A DNA stretch of 64,000 nt from Sulfuritalea sp. (GCA_016716965.1 JADJUP010000050.1:1-64000); one strand, 5' to 3'; positions 19,440-28,857 are shown, numbered from the stretch's first letter. Numbers and translations are program-made. The notes: generated by a model not told the origin, from the letters alone.

Positions 19440-21092
19440 TCACTGCATCTTCGATCCGCGCAGGCTCAGTGTGGTTGCGGGCGCAGCAAAACTGTCGGCA
19501 CGCGAGGCGTCCCAGAATACCTTGAACACTGGATGGTCAGGCACGCCGGAAAGCAGTTCGCCAGGCCTGGCCCAGTGGTGCAGCGCCGCCAGCGAGCGGA
19601 CTTCGGTGGCCGAGACGCGGCGTATGACATGCTCCGGCCCCAACTCACTCGGATGGTTCAGTCCGGCGGCGCCCAGCATCTCCTTCAGTGCGATGAGTGT
19701 GTTGCGATGGAACTGGTGCACGCGCGCCGACTTGTCGCCGACATCTAGCGCGCGCATGCGGACGGGATCCTGCGTCGTGACGCCAGTCGGGCAGTGCCCG
19801 GTGTGACAGGTCTGCGCTTGCAGGCAGCCCAGCGCGAACATGAAGCCGCGCGCGGAATTGCACCAGTCGGCGCCAGTGGCGATGGTACGGGCCATGTCGA
19901 AGGCGGTGACGATCTTGCCTGACGATCCGATGCTGATCTGGTTGCGCAGATTGACGCCGACCAGGGTGTTGTGCACCAGCATCAGGCCTTCGCGCAGCGG
20001 TGCGCCGACGTGGTCGGTGAACTCCAGCGGGGCAGCGCCGGTGCCGCCTTCGCCGCCGTCCACGACGATGAAGTCGGGCGTAATGCCGGTCTGCAACATG
20101 GCCTTGACAATGGCGAACCATTCCCATGGATGGCCGATCGCCAGTTTGAACCCGACCGGCTTGCCACCGGACAGATCACGCAGGCGGGCTATGAATTCGA
20201 CCAGTTCCAGGGGGGTGGAGAACGCCGAGTGTCGCGCCGGCGATACGCAATCGGTGCCGACCGGGACGCCACGCGCTTCGGCGATTTCCGGGGTTACCTT
20301 GGCACCCGGCAAGACGCCGCCATGCCCGGGCTTGGCGCCCTGGGAAAGCTTGACCTCGATCATCCTGACCTGGTCGATGCGCGCATTCTCGGCAAATTTC
20401 CCGGCGTCGAACTTTCCGTTGGCGCCGCGGCAGCCGAAGTAGCCGCTGCCGATTTCCCAGACCAGGTCGCCGCCGTTCTTGCGATGGTGTCGTGAGATCG
20501 ACCCTTCGCCGGTATCGTGGAAGAAGTGGCCGCGCCTTGCGCCTTCGTTGAGCGCCAGGATGGCGTTGGCGGAAAGCGCGCCGAAGCTCATTGCCGAGAT
20601 GTTGAATACGCTTGCGGAGTAGGGTTTCGCGCAGCCTGGGCCGCCGACGTCGATGCGGAAATCGTGGTCCTCGATCTGGATGGGCGCGATCGAATGGTTG
20701 ATCCATTCGTAGTGAGGCTCGTAAAGGTTGAGCTGGGTGCCGAAGGGGCGCTTGTCCAACGCCTGCTTCGAGCGCTGGTAGATGATAGAGCGCTGGGCGC
20801 GAGAGAAGGGCAGTTCGTCGGAGTCGGCCTCGATGAAATACTGGCGGATCTCGGGACGGATGTATTCGAAGAAGAAACGGAAGTGCGCCAGCACGGGGTA
20901 GTTGCGGCGTATTGCCTGGCGCGGCTGGAGGAAGTCAACCAGACCCACCAGGGCCAGAGCACCGAAGACCAGTCCGGGCCATAGCCAGATTGCCGAGAGT
21001 GGCAGCAGCACCAGGCAGACGACCGCGAGGAGGATGCAGGCAGCCCATGCGTGGTAGCGCTGGGGAATGATGCTGTCAAGCTTATGCAACAT
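19440..21092 (-). CDS. FMN-binding glutamate-synthase-domain protein, membrane-anchored
   Basis: A 550-residue protein of the stand-alone glutamate synthase alpha-subunit type: FMN barrel and iron-sulfur loop, but no glutaminase domain. Two hydrophobic helices at residues 15-60 (WAACILLAVVCLVLLPLSAIW; LVFGALALVGLVDFL) anchor it to the membrane. The barrel shows ISAMSFGALSANAILALNEG, IEVKLSQGAKPGHGG, FIVVDGGEGGTGAAPLEF and the cysteine cluster CLQAQTCHTGHCPTGV expected to hold a 3Fe-4S centre. The physiological reaction of this subgroup is not settled; a role in glutamate or other amine/redox chemistry is inferred from family only. Start at ATG 21090-21092 has a fine ribosome site (CGGGAGG). 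Confidence 0.9.
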   Translation of the reverse strand: MLHKLDSIIPQRYHAWAACILLAVVCLVLLPLSAIWLWPGLVFGALALVGLVDFLQPRQAIRRNYPVLAHFRFFFEYIRPEIRQYFIEADSDELPFSRAQRSIIYQRSKQALDKRPFGTQLNLYEPHYEWINHSIAPIQIEDHDFRIDVGGPGCAKPYSASVFNISAMSFGALSANAILALNEGARRGHFFHDTGEGSISRHHRKNGGDLVWEIGSGYFGCRGANGKFDAGKFAENARIDQVRMIEVKLSQGAKPGHGGVLPGAKVTPEIAEARGVPVGTDCVSPARHSAFSTPLELVEFIARLRDLSGGKPVGFKLAIGHPWEWFAIVKAMLQTGITPDFIVVDGGEGGTGAAPLEFTDHVGAPLREGLMLVHNTLVGVNLRNQISIGSSGKIVTAFDMARTIATGADWCNSARGFMFALGCLQAQTCHTGHCPTGVTTQDPVRMRALDVGDKSARVHQFHRNTLIALKEMLGAAGLNHPSELGPEHVIRRVSATEVRSLAALHHWARPGELLSGVPDHPVFKVFWDASRADSFAAPATTLSLRGSKMQ

Positions 21093-21140
21093 GGACGGCC
21101 TCCCGTTGGATGCTGCGGCGATGCGGCTACTTTTACTGTA

Positions 21141-22016
21141 TCAGGCGCGGCGGCGCAAGCGCTCGCCAATGGCGATCGACAAGCTGCTGCCGGCGATCAC
21201 CACCATGCCGACGATCGATAGCAGGTCCGGGAGGTGCTCGTAGAACACCCAGCCGAGCAGCCCGGCCCAGATCAATTGGCCGTACAGGAAAGGTGAGAGG
21301 AAGGAGGCCGCGGCATAGCGAAAGGCGCGCGTCAGCATCAGGTGGCCGGTGCCGCCGTAGATGCCGAGCGAGGCGATCAGCGCGGCGTCGACCCAACTCG
21401 GCGTCGGGCCGCCCCAATACAACGGCGCCGCCAGTGTCATCGACACCGTTCCGACCAGCGCGGTGTAGAACAGCATGGTCAGGGTGTTCTCGGTCGGCGA
21501 GAGTTGCCGGGTCTGTATCTGGTAAATCGCGTAGCACGCCGCCGCCAGCGTCATCCAGACGATGCCTTCCATGTTCAGCGCACCGCCGGGGCGGGCGATC
21601 AGGAGCGCGCCGCCGAAGCCGGCGATGACCGCAATCCAGTGGCCGCGCGTGATCGATTCCTTGAGCAGCCAGTGCGAGAGGATGACCACGACCAGCGGCG
21701 TGACGAAGAGGAAGGCGGTGCTTTCCGCCAGCGGCATCAGCGAGAAGCCTGCCATCGAGAACCCGGTGGTGCCGGTCAGCATCAGGGCGCGCAGGATTTG
21801 CGCGCGCGGACGTGTCGTGGCGATCAACTGAAAGCGCATCGATGGCGCGAGGACGATCAGCATCATCAGGCAGTGGAAGGTGTAGCGGCCCCAGACCATC
21901 ATCGGGATCGGATAGGTGCGCGACAGGTATTTGGAGGTCGCGTCGAGCGCGGCGAAGCACAGCGTCGCGCCGATCATCAGCAGCACCGCGAGGCCGACCT
22001 TGTGCCGGTCAGGCAT
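21141..22016 (-). CDS. EamA/DMT-family membrane transporter
   Basis: A 291-residue inner-membrane protein with about ten hydrophobic helices in two EamA halves: the first opens with VGLAVLLMIGATLCFAALDA, the second with GIVWMTLAAACYAIYQIQT. The family exports or imports small metabolites (amino acids, nucleosides, others); the substrate is not predictable here. It is the last gene of the minus-strand operon, overlapping the end of nnrDE by eight bases (22009-22016). In this context export or exchange of an amino-acid-like compound would make sense, but that is inference. Confidence 0.87.
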   Translation of the reverse strand: MPDRHKVGLAVLLMIGATLCFAALDATSKYLSRTYPIPMMVWGRYTFHCLMMLIVLAPSMRFQLIATTRPRAQILRALMLTGTTGFSMAGFSLMPLAESTAFLFVTPLVVVILSHWLLKESITRGHWIAVIAGFGGALLIARPGGALNMEGIVWMTLAAACYAIYQIQTRQLSPTENTLTMLFYTALVGTVSMTLAAPLYWGGPTPSWVDAALIASLGIYGGTGHLMLTRAFRYAAASFLSPFLYGQLIWAGLLGWVFYEHLPDLLSIVGMVVIAGSSLSIAIGERLRRRA

Positions 22017-23466
22017 TCGCGGCGATCAGTCGATTGAGCGTGATGCGTGCGGCAGGTATCAGTTCGCCGGCGGTCATGCCGATCGGTCCGTCGCCGGCGG
22101 CAGCGAGCAGGTCGGCGGCCATGCCGTGGATATGGACGGCACCGCAGACTGCGGCTTCCGCCGGCCAGCCCTGGGCCAACAGCGCGCCGGCCATGCCGGC
22201 CAGGACATCGCCGCTGCCGGCGGACGCAAGGCCCGGATTGCCCGTGGCATTGATGCGCCAGCGGCCGTCGGGGAAGGCGACCACGGTGCCGCAGCCCTTG
22301 AGCGCGACGTGGGCGTTGAAGCGGCGAGCGAGTTCCAGCGCGGCGGCGACGCGGTCGCGCTGCACCTCGTCCGTGGCCACGCCGAGCAGGCGCGAGGCTT
22401 CCGCGGGATGCGGGGTGAGCAAGGTCGGCGCATGGCGATGGCGCACCCGCGCCGCGAGCACCGGGTGGGCGGCGAGCAGGTTCAAGGCATCGGCGTCGAA
22501 CAGTGCCGGAAAGTCGGCGCTGGCGGCACGGCGAATCAGGTCACACGCCGCTGCCGAGTCGCCGAGCCCGGGGCCGATTACCAGTGCTGTGGCGTTGGCC
22601 AACGCATCGTCGGCCGAACGCAGCATCAGTTCCGGCTGCGCGGGATCGACCGCAAGCGAGGACAGCAGACCAACGAAAACGCGGCCGGTACCGAGTTGCA
22701 GGCCGGCACGCGCGGCGAGCAGTGCGGCGCCCGTCATGCCGGCAGCGCCGCCGATCACGGCCAGCGAGCCGAAGCTGCCCTTGTGGCTGTTGTGCTTGCG
22801 CGGCAGGAGGCAGGCACGGAAATCGTCGATGGTGAGCAGGGCGCCGGGATGCCCGGCCAGGTCGAGTCCAAGATTGTCCACCTCGATCGCACCGCAATGA
22901 TCGGGACCGTCCAGCGTGTACAGGCCCGGCTTGCCGCCGATGAAGCTCAGGGTATGCGTCGCGCGTAGCGCAACGCCCTTGACGTGGCCGGTGTCGCCAT
23001 CGAGCCCGCTGGGAATGTCGAGTGCCAGCACCGGGCCGGCGAAGGCATTGATGCGTGCGATCAGCGCCGCATGGTCGCCTTCGATGGGTCGGGCGAGGCC
23101 GATGCCGAACAGTGCGTCGACCACCAGCGAGAAACTGCCGGGCGGCACCTCGCGGCAAAAGTCGGCGTTGGTGGCACGGCAACTTTCTAGCGCGGCGGCC
23201 GCGTCGGGCGGCAGGCGTGCGGGATCCGAGGTGAGCAGGATGCTGACTGGTACCCCGGCGCGAGCCAGTTCGCGCCCCATGACGAAGCCATCGCCGCCAT
23301 TGTTGCCGGGGCCGGTGCAGACCAGCACGCGGCCGGAATGCCTGCCCAGCAGTCGGATGGCGAATTCGGCGGCGGCCTTGCCAGCGCGTTCCATCAGCGG
23401 CGGGCGGGCATCGGCGTGGCGCGCTTCCAGGGCGCGGGATTCGACGGAACGCAGGACTGTGACCAT
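22009..23466 (-). CDS. nnr: Bifunctional NAD(P)HX epimerase/dehydratase
   Basis: This enzyme repairs hydrated NADH and NADPH: the N-terminal YjeF domain epimerises and the C-terminal kinase-like domain dehydrates them using ADP or ATP. The first domain shows GPGNNGGDGFVMGRELA (about residues 50-66) and DIPSGLDGDTG. The second shows HKGSFGSLAVIGGAAGMTGA, LTPHPAEASRLLG and the terminal catalytic loop GNPGLASAGSGDVLAGM. Length (about 485 residues) is normal for the fused form. ATG 23464-23466 (MVTVLRSVES) is chosen since the family starts close to this point. It follows pxpA by 16 bases and overlaps eamA, so this housekeeping repair gene sits inside the catabolic operon. Two copies of the dispersed short motif lie within it (22509-22533 and 23157-23180). 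Confidence 0.93.
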   Translation of the reverse strand: MVTVLRSVESRALEARHADARPPLMERAGKAAAEFAIRLLGRHSGRVLVCTGPGNNGGDGFVMGRELARAGVPVSILLTSDPARLPPDAAAALESCRATNADFCREVPPGSFSLVVDALFGIGLARPIEGDHAALIARINAFAGPVLALDIPSGLDGDTGHVKGVALRATHTLSFIGGKPGLYTLDGPDHCGAIEVDNLGLDLAGHPGALLTIDDFRACLLPRKHNSHKGSFGSLAVIGGAAGMTGAALLAARAGLQLGTGRVFVGLLSSLAVDPAQPELMLRSADDALANATALVIGPGLGDSAAACDLIRRAASADFPALFDADALNLLAAHPVLAARVRHRHAPTLLTPHPAEASRLLGVATDEVQRDRVAAALELARRFNAHVALKGCGTVVAFPDGRWRINATGNPGLASAGSGDVLAGMAGALLAQGWPAEAAVCGAVHIHGMAADLLAAAGDGPIGMTAGELIPAARITLNRLIAANA

Positions 23467-23482
23467 GCCGCGATTGTAACCG

Positions 23483-24247
23483 TCAGGCAATTTCGGGAAG
23501 TGGCAGCAACTGGTGACCGCGCGCGGCGAGTTGTTCGCGCAGGTGGCGCGCGACGGCTACCGCGCCGGGGCTGTCGCCATGGACGCAGATGCTGCCGATG
23601 GGCGTCGCGATGCGCGTGCCGTCGACCGCGATCAGGGCGCCGGCGTCGAGCATGGCGAGCACGTGGGCAAGGCAGGCCGCGGCACCGTGGATCATGGCCT
23701 CGGGCCGCGAACGCGGCACCAGCTGGCCGTCGGGCAGGTAGGCGCGGTCGGCGAAGATCTCCTCGACCACGGCGAGGCCGGCGCCACGACCCGCCGCCAC
23801 CAGTTGCGAGGCTGCCGGCGCAAGCAGGATCAGCGCCGGATCGATGGCGCGTACGGCGCGACAGATCGTGTCGGCGACTTTGCGGTCGATGCAGGCAAGG
23901 TTGTTGAGCGCGCCGTGCGGCTTGACGTGGGTCACGCGCGCCGCTTCGAGTGCGGCGATGGCGCCCAGCGCGCCGACTTGCGCGGCGATCTGGTTCTCGA
24001 GTTCGGTGGTGGACAGCGCCATGGCCCGGCGGCCGAAGCCCTGCAGGTCGGGATAGCTGGGGTGCGCGCCGATCGAAACGCCGCGCTCGCACGCCAGTCG
24101 CAGCGTGCGCCGCATCACGTCGGGATCGCCGGCATGGCCGCCGCAGGCGATGTTGGCCGAGGCGACGATGTCGAGCATGGCAGCGTCATCGCCCATCGTC
24201 CACGGGCCATAGCCTTCGCCGAGGTCGGCGTTGAGGTTAATTCGCAT
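23483..24247 (-). CDS. pxpA: 5-oxoprolinase subunit A (LamB/YcsF family)
   Basis: PxpA is the hydrolase-like subunit of bacterial 5-oxoprolinase PxpABC, which opens 5-oxoproline to glutamate using ATP. The 254-residue product shows the family signatures INLNADLGEGYG at the N-terminus, ANIACGGHAGDPDVM (about residues 31-45), IGAHPSYPDLQGFGRR and VKPHGALNN. Conserved Asp and His residues in these motifs are all present. It overlaps the end of pxpC by 11 bases and comes last of the three pxp genes. Confidence 0.94.
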   Translation of the reverse strand: MRINLNADLGEGYGPWTMGDDAAMLDIVASANIACGGHAGDPDVMRRTLRLACERGVSIGAHPSYPDLQGFGRRAMALSTTELENQIAAQVGALGAIAALEAARVTHVKPHGALNNLACIDRKVADTICRAVRAIDPALILLAPAASQLVAAGRGAGLAVVEEIFADRAYLPDGQLVPRSRPEAMIHGAAACLAHVLAMLDAGALIAVDGTRIATPIGSICVHGDSPGAVAVARHLREQLAARGHQLLPLPEIA

Positions 24248-25265
24248 CGATCACTCCGTCGATCAGGTTGGCGCTGTAGAGCGCGTCGAGGTCCAGCGCG
24301 GGTCCAGGCGTGCAGATGCTGGCGACGGTCGCCGCCAGCACGGTCGCCGCCTCGCGCCGTGCCGCGAGCGCTTCGGCTTGGGTCACGGCGATGAAGCGCA
24401 GCGCTTGACCAGGGAGTGCATGGCCCAGTCGCGGCAAGTCGGCGCCGATCACGGTGGCGATCTTCGGATAGCCGCCGACGGTCTGGCAATCGGCGAGCAG
24501 CACGATGGGGCGGCCGTCGCCAGGAACCTGGATGGCGCCCGGCGTGACGCCGTCGGAAACGATGTCGGCGCCGCGTGCGTGTTCCAGGCGCGGGCCGTCG
24601 AGGCGCAGCCCCATGCGGTCGGCTTCGCGGCTGACGGTGAATTCGGAGCCGAGGAACTGCTGCCACGCGGCATCGGTGAAACAGTCACGTTGGGGGCCCG
24701 GAATGACACGCAAGGGGGCGGCGCGAAGTACGGGTGCATGGGGCAGTTGGAGGGAAATGACCGTGGCGCCAGCGACCGAACAAAGTCCCGGTGGGGCGCC
24801 GACTTTCATCCTGTCGCCGGCCCGCAGCGCGCGCCCGTCGATGCCGCCGAGTCCGGCGCGGGCATAGGTGGAGCGGCTGCCCAGTACTAGTGGCAGGTCG
24901 AATCCGCCGCGCGCCGCGAGGTAGCCGATACCGCTGCGCAGGCTGCCAATCTGCAGCAGGTCGCCGGCGGCCAGGGTGTGGCTGCGCCAATTGGCAGCCG
25001 GGCGTGACTGGCCGCTGGCATCCTCTATTCGCGCCGAAAATTCGCCGGCAAGGGCGATGGTGACGGGTTCCATCGCGCGCAGCTTCGGCCCGAGCAGGCG
25101 CATCTCCAGCGCCACTGTGTGCGGCGGATTGCCGACCAGGGCATTGGCGATCGCCAGCCATTCGGGATCGAGTGCGCCCGACAGCGGCACGCCCAGGTGC
25201 CGGTAGCCGGGCCGGCCGGCATCCTGAAACGTTGCCGGCAGCGGGCAGTCGATGACCTCGATCAT
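24237..25265 (-). CDS. pxpC: 5-oxoprolinase subunit C (KipA/biotin-dependent-carboxylase-like domain)
   Basis: PxpC carries the AHS2 domain that, with PxpB, is thought to phosphorylate 5-oxoproline before PxpA acts. The 342-residue product has FQDAGRPGYRHLGVPLSGALD near the N-terminus (a family hallmark), GYLAARGGFDLPLVLGSRST, a segment beginning VSDGVTPGAIQVPGDGRPI, and ADCQTVGGYPKIATVI. ATG at 25263-25265 (MIEVIDCPLP) overlaps the pxpB stop by four bases; an upstream ATG in the same frame adds only four residues. Confidence 0.93.
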   Translation of the reverse strand: MIEVIDCPLPATFQDAGRPGYRHLGVPLSGALDPEWLAIANALVGNPPHTVALEMRLLGPKLRAMEPVTIALAGEFSARIEDASGQSRPAANWRSHTLAAGDLLQIGSLRSGIGYLAARGGFDLPLVLGSRSTYARAGLGGIDGRALRAGDRMKVGAPPGLCSVAGATVISLQLPHAPVLRAAPLRVIPGPQRDCFTDAAWQQFLGSEFTVSREADRMGLRLDGPRLEHARGADIVSDGVTPGAIQVPGDGRPIVLLADCQTVGGYPKIATVIGADLPRLGHALPGQALRFIAVTQAEALAARREAATVLAATVASICTPGPALDLDALYSANLIDGVIDAN

Positions 25266-25984
25266 TGCGCCAGCCAATCGTCGCGATTGCAGTCGCCGGC
25301 GGCGACGGCGAAGGAGAGGCGCCGGAACTCGTGAGGGTCAATCGCCGTAAAGCGCACGCTGTCGCCGGGTGCGAGCAGGGCCGGGCGGACGGCATCGTGG
25401 ACATCGAACAGGCGCACCGGCGTCTGGCCGAGCAGGTGCCAGCCGCCGGGACTCTGCCAGGGATAGATCGCGGCCTGGGCGCCGGCGATGGCGAGGCTGT
25501 TGGCGGGGACGGCCGTGCGCGGCGTGGTGCGGCGCGGCAGGTGCAGCCAGGGCGGCAGTTCGCCGAGATAGGGAAAGCCGGGCAGGAAGCCGATCAGGAA
25601 CACGCGCAACTCCGTCGCGCAGAGCGCGTCGACCACGTCCGCCTCGCTGCGCCCGGTGGCTTGCGCGACCTGCGCCAGGTCCGGTCCCGACTCGCCGCCG
25701 AAGCACACGGGGATCAGCCACCGTGTCGTCAGCGCCGACTTCTGGGGCGCGACCTGCGCGGCTTGCAGGAGGTGCGCTGACAGTAGCTCGCGGTTCAGTC
25801 GCAGCGGATCGAAGTGCACCGTGAGCGAGCGCCAGGTCGGCACCAGGTCACTGATGCCATCGAGATGCATGGCCGCCAGTGTGTCGCGCGCCGCGATCAC
25901 CCTGGCATTGAGGTCGGCATCGATCCGGTCGCTGAGTTCCAGCGTCAGCGCGCCGTCACCGAGGTCGAGCAGCCGCGGGCTCAT
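25262..25984 (-). CDS. pxpB: 5-oxoprolinase subunit B (KipI family)
   Basis: PxpB has the AHS1 domain (KipI in Bacillus, where it inhibits the sporulation kinase KinA) and partners PxpC. The 240-residue product shows LTVHFDPLRLN, RVFLIGFLPGFPYLGELPPW (the family signature) and the C-terminal QSPGGWHLLGQTPVRLFD. The start ATG (25982-25984) overlaps the TRAP large-permease stop by four bases, directly tying uptake to catabolism in one transcript. Confidence 0.94.
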   Translation of the reverse strand: MSPRLLDLGDGALTLELSDRIDADLNARVIAARDTLAAMHLDGISDLVPTWRSLTVHFDPLRLNRELLSAHLLQAAQVAPQKSALTTRWLIPVCFGGESGPDLAQVAQATGRSEADVVDALCATELRVFLIGFLPGFPYLGELPPWLHLPRRTTPRTAVPANSLAIAGAQAAIYPWQSPGGWHLLGQTPVRLFDVHDAVRPALLAPGDSVRFTAIDPHEFRRLSFAVAAGDCNRDDWLAQ

Positions 25985-27279
25985 CCCACCATGCGCTGCG
26001 GCAGCCAGGTGATGATTCCGGGGAAAGCGTAGAGCATGCCTGTCGCCGCCATCATGAGGGCAAACGCCGGCATGGTTGTGCGCGCGATCCACGGCAACTG
26101 CCTGCCGGTCATGCCCTGGATGACGAACAGGTTGAAGCCGACCGGTGGCGTGATCTGCGCCATTTCGACCACGACGACGAGGAAGACGCCAAACCAGATC
26201 AGGTCGATGCCGGCGGCGACGATGGTGGGCTGGATCACCGCAATGGTCAGGACTACCATCGAGATGCCGTCAAGGAAGCAGCCGAGGATGATGAAAAAGA
26301 TCATCAGGCCGAAGAGCAGGCCGAACTGTCCGAGGCCGAGGCTGGCGATCCACTCCGCGAGGTGGCGCGGCAAGCCCAGGTAGCCCATCGCCAGCGTCAG
26401 GAAGGCGCTGCCGGCGAGGATCAGCGCGATCATGCAGTACAGCCGGGTGGCACCGAACAGGCTTTCGCGGAAACTGGTCCAGGACAGCGAGCCCTGTGCA
26501 GCGGCGAGCAGCAGGCTGCCGACAACACCGAGTGCCGCGGCTTCGGTGGCGGTGGCGATGCCGGCATAGATCGAGCCCAGCACCAGGACGATGAGCAGGA
26601 TCACCGGGATCAGGTGGCGCGAGCTGTAGACCTTTTCGCCGAAACTGGATTTTTCCGTGGCTGGCGGTACGGCGTCGGGGTTGAGCAGGGCCCAGACCAC
26701 GATCCAGCCCATGAACAGGGCGGCCAGCATGATCCCGGGAAACACACCGGCGATGAACAACTTGGCGATCGACACCTCGGCGGCGACGCCATAGACGATC
26801 ATGATGATCGAGGGCGGGATCAGCAGGCCCAGGGTGCCGGCGCCGGCCAGCGTGCCGATGGTGATGCCTTCCGGGTAGCCGCGCTTGGCGAGTTCGGGTA
26901 ATGTAATTTTTCCGATCGTGGCGCAGGTCGCCGCCGAAGATCCAGACACTGCGGCAAAAATTCCGCAGCCGATGACGTTGACGTGGAGCAGGCGGCCAGG
27001 CAGGTTTTCCAGCCAGGGCGCGAGGCCCTTGAACATGTCGGAGGAAAGCCGGGTGCGAAACAGGATCTCGCCCATCCAGAGGAACATCGGCAGGGCAGTC
27101 AGCGTCCAGGACGAGGAAGCGCCCCAGATGGTGACCGCCATCGCGTCGCCGGCGGCGCGGGCCGTGAACAACTCCATGCCGAGCCAGCCGATGCCGAGCA
27201 GGGCGAGGCCGATCCAGATGCCGCTGCCAAGCAGCGCGAAGAGGGCCAGGATGAGGCCGAAGGTGATTGCCAGGTCCAT
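25981..27279 (-). CDS. TRAP transporter large permease (DctM-type)
   Basis: A 432-residue DctM, the normal length, unlike the long form at 6473-8188. Family marks are ASSSWTLTALPMFLWMGEIL, GCGIFAAVSGSSAATCATIG, AGAGTLGLLIPPSIIMIVYG, IYAGIATATEAAALGVVG and VEMAQITPPVGFNLFVIQG. The start ATG at 27277-27279 has a good ribosome site (GGGAGGGC). It overlaps pxpB, so it most probably imports the substrate of PxpABC: 5-oxoproline or a similar small carboxylate (inference from operon position). Confidence 0.94.
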   Translation of the reverse strand: MDLAITFGLILALFALLGSGIWIGLALLGIGWLGMELFTARAAGDAMAVTIWGASSSWTLTALPMFLWMGEILFRTRLSSDMFKGLAPWLENLPGRLLHVNVIGCGIFAAVSGSSAATCATIGKITLPELAKRGYPEGITIGTLAGAGTLGLLIPPSIIMIVYGVAAEVSIAKLFIAGVFPGIMLAALFMGWIVVWALLNPDAVPPATEKSSFGEKVYSSRHLIPVILLIVLVLGSIYAGIATATEAAALGVVGSLLLAAAQGSLSWTSFRESLFGATRLYCMIALILAGSAFLTLAMGYLGLPRHLAEWIASLGLGQFGLLFGLMIFFIILGCFLDGISMVVLTIAVIQPTIVAAGIDLIWFGVFLVVVVEMAQITPPVGFNLFVIQGMTGRQLPWIARTTMPAFALMMAATGMLYAFPGIITWLPQRMVG

Positions 27280-27313
27280 TAGTCTGCCCTCCCGGCGGAG
27301 CCGCGAATGGTGC

Positions 27314-27835
27314 TCATTCGTTGCGCACCGGCTCGCCGCCTGCCGCCCGGTGGCGCTGTCGTTCGCCGCGCAGCGTGGCGACAAGTTCGTCCGCCACGGC
27401 AATGGCGAAGATTGTGCAGCCCAGCGCCATGCCGGACTGCGGAATCCAGAGCGGCGTTGCGTCGGTGCCCTGGGATATGTCGTTGAAGTTGTATGACTGC
27501 CACGCCAGTCGCAGCGAGTACCAGGCGAGCAGGACGGCGCAGAGCAGGCCTGCGGCATGGCTCCAGATTTCGAGCGCCTGTCGCAGGCGCGGACCGGTGT
27601 GGTCGAGGACCAGCGTGACCCGGATGTGTTCGCCACGCTTGAGGGTATGCGCCAGCGCCAGGAAGGCCGCCGCTGCCATGCAGTATCCGGCGTAGGCGTC
27701 GGTCCCCCGTACGTGGAAATCCAGCAGGCGCCCGGTGACTGAAAGCAGGATCATCGCCAGTGTGCCGATCATGAACAGCGCCGCCACCCAGGCGGCGGCG
27801 CCGTACAGTCGGTCGAGCGCGTGCCGGGGCGACAC
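27314..27835 (-). CDS. TRAP transporter small permease (DctQ-type)
   Basis: A 173-residue small permease with four hydrophobic helices (for example WVAALFMIGTLAMILLSVTG and GLLCAVLLAWYSLRLAW) and the family-typical ALAHTLKRGEHIRVTLV. Its start is a GTG at 27833-27835, three bases after the dctP stop, with GGAAG as ribosome site; no ATG fits without running far into dctP. Confidence 0.9.
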   Translation of the reverse strand: MSPRHALDRLYGAAAWVAALFMIGTLAMILLSVTGRLLDFHVRGTDAYAGYCMAAAAFLALAHTLKRGEHIRVTLVLDHTGPRLRQALEIWSHAAGLLCAVLLAWYSLRLAWQSYNFNDISQGTDATPLWIPQSGMALGCTIFAIAVADELVATLRGERQRHRAAGGEPVRNE

Positions 27836-27837
27836 GC

Positions 27838-28806
27838 TTACTTCCGGTAGGCGTCGAGGATGGTCTGGCCTTCGGCGCCGGCGGTCTTCTGCCATTCGCC
27901 GATCATCGTGTCGCCGACTTTCTTCAGGTCGGCCTTAAGCGTGGCGGAGGGTGCGGCGACGTTCATGCCGTTCTTGGTCAATTGCTCAAGGTAGAACCTG
28001 GTCTTGTCCTCGCTGCTCTTCCAGCCACGCGCTTCGGCGTCGCCCGCCGCTTTCAGTACGGCGTCCTGAGTCGACTTGTCCAGCGCGTCGAAGGCTTTCT
28101 GCGAAACCAGCACCGCATTCTTCGGCAACCAGGCCTGGGTGTCGTAGAAATACTTGATCTGTTCCCATACCTTGCTGTCATAACCCGTGGCGCCCGAGGT
28201 CATGAAGGCGGCGACGGCGCCGGTGGCCAGCGCTTGCGAAAGCTCGGCCGCCTGGATGGTGACCGGCTGGGCGCCGACCAGTTCGGCGATGCGCGAGGTC
28301 TGCGGGCTGTAGGCGCGCCACTTGACGCCCTTGAGGTCGGCGGCGGCGCTGATCGGCTTGGCGGCGAAGATTCCTTGCGGCGGCCAGGGCACCGAGAACA
28401 GGATCTTCATGCCCTGCTTTGCCACGAGGCTGTCGAGGGCGGGCTTCTGGGCGGCCGCCAGTTTTCTTGCTTCGGCGTATGAGGTGGCGAGGAAAGGCAC
28501 GTTGTCGGCGCCGAACAGCGGATTCTCGTTGGCGTAGCCGCCGAGCAGGATCTCGCCAATCTGAGCCTGGCCGCCCTGTACCGCGCGCTTGATCTCGTTG
28601 GCCTTGTAAAGCGAGCCGCCCGGATGCACGGTGATCTTCAACTTGCCGGCGGTGGCCTTGTCCACATCGGCCGCGAACTGGGTGATGTTTTCGGTATGGA
28701 AGTTTGCCGCCGGGTAGGGCGTGGGCATGTCCCACTTGGTCTGTGCGGAAACGGAGAGTGCAGTGAAACCGAGTGCGGCGGCGAGCAGGCGTAGGCGGGT
28801 GTTCAT
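27838..28806 (-). CDS. TRAP transporter periplasmic binding protein (DctP-type)
   Basis: The solute receptor of the second TRAP system. Residues 1-21 are a signal peptide (MNTRLRLLAAALGFTALSVS, cut before AQT). The mature protein has the DctP fold marks: ENITQFAADVDKATAGKLKI, HPGGSLYKANEIKRAVQGG, and LKGVKWRAYSPQTSRIAEL, where the Arg in WRAYSP is the conserved residue that clamps the substrate carboxylate. It is the first gene of the eight-gene operon. The ATG at 28804-28806 is chosen because the signal peptide starts there. A carboxylate ligand is expected from the family; 5-oxoproline is inferred from the downstream genes. Confidence 0.93.
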   Translation of the reverse strand: MNTRLRLLAAALGFTALSVSAQTKWDMPTPYPAANFHTENITQFAADVDKATAGKLKITVHPGGSLYKANEIKRAVQGGQAQIGEILLGGYANENPLFGADNVPFLATSYAEARKLAAAQKPALDSLVAKQGMKILFSVPWPPQGIFAAKPISAAADLKGVKWRAYSPQTSRIAELVGAQPVTIQAAELSQALATGAVAAFMTSGATGYDSKVWEQIKYFYDTQAWLPKNAVLVSQKAFDALDKSTQDAVLKAAGDAEARGWKSSEDKTRFYLEQLTKNGMNVAAPSATLKADLKKVGDTMIGEWQKTAGAEGQTILDAYRK

Positions 28807-28857
28807 CGGCGGAGTCCTCACGAAGTTGGTGGGTGGAAAACGAATGAAGCAGACAAG

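Noticed and set aside
24795..24810. Further motif-like GATGAAAGTCGGCGCC in pxpC
   Set aside because: Only the first half matches, so it was not counted as a full copy.
27908..27925. Ninth copy of the dispersed motif (GAAAGTCGGCGACAC on the minus strand)
   Set aside because: Lacks the central GCTGGC and is explained by DctP coding sequence; kept out of the count.
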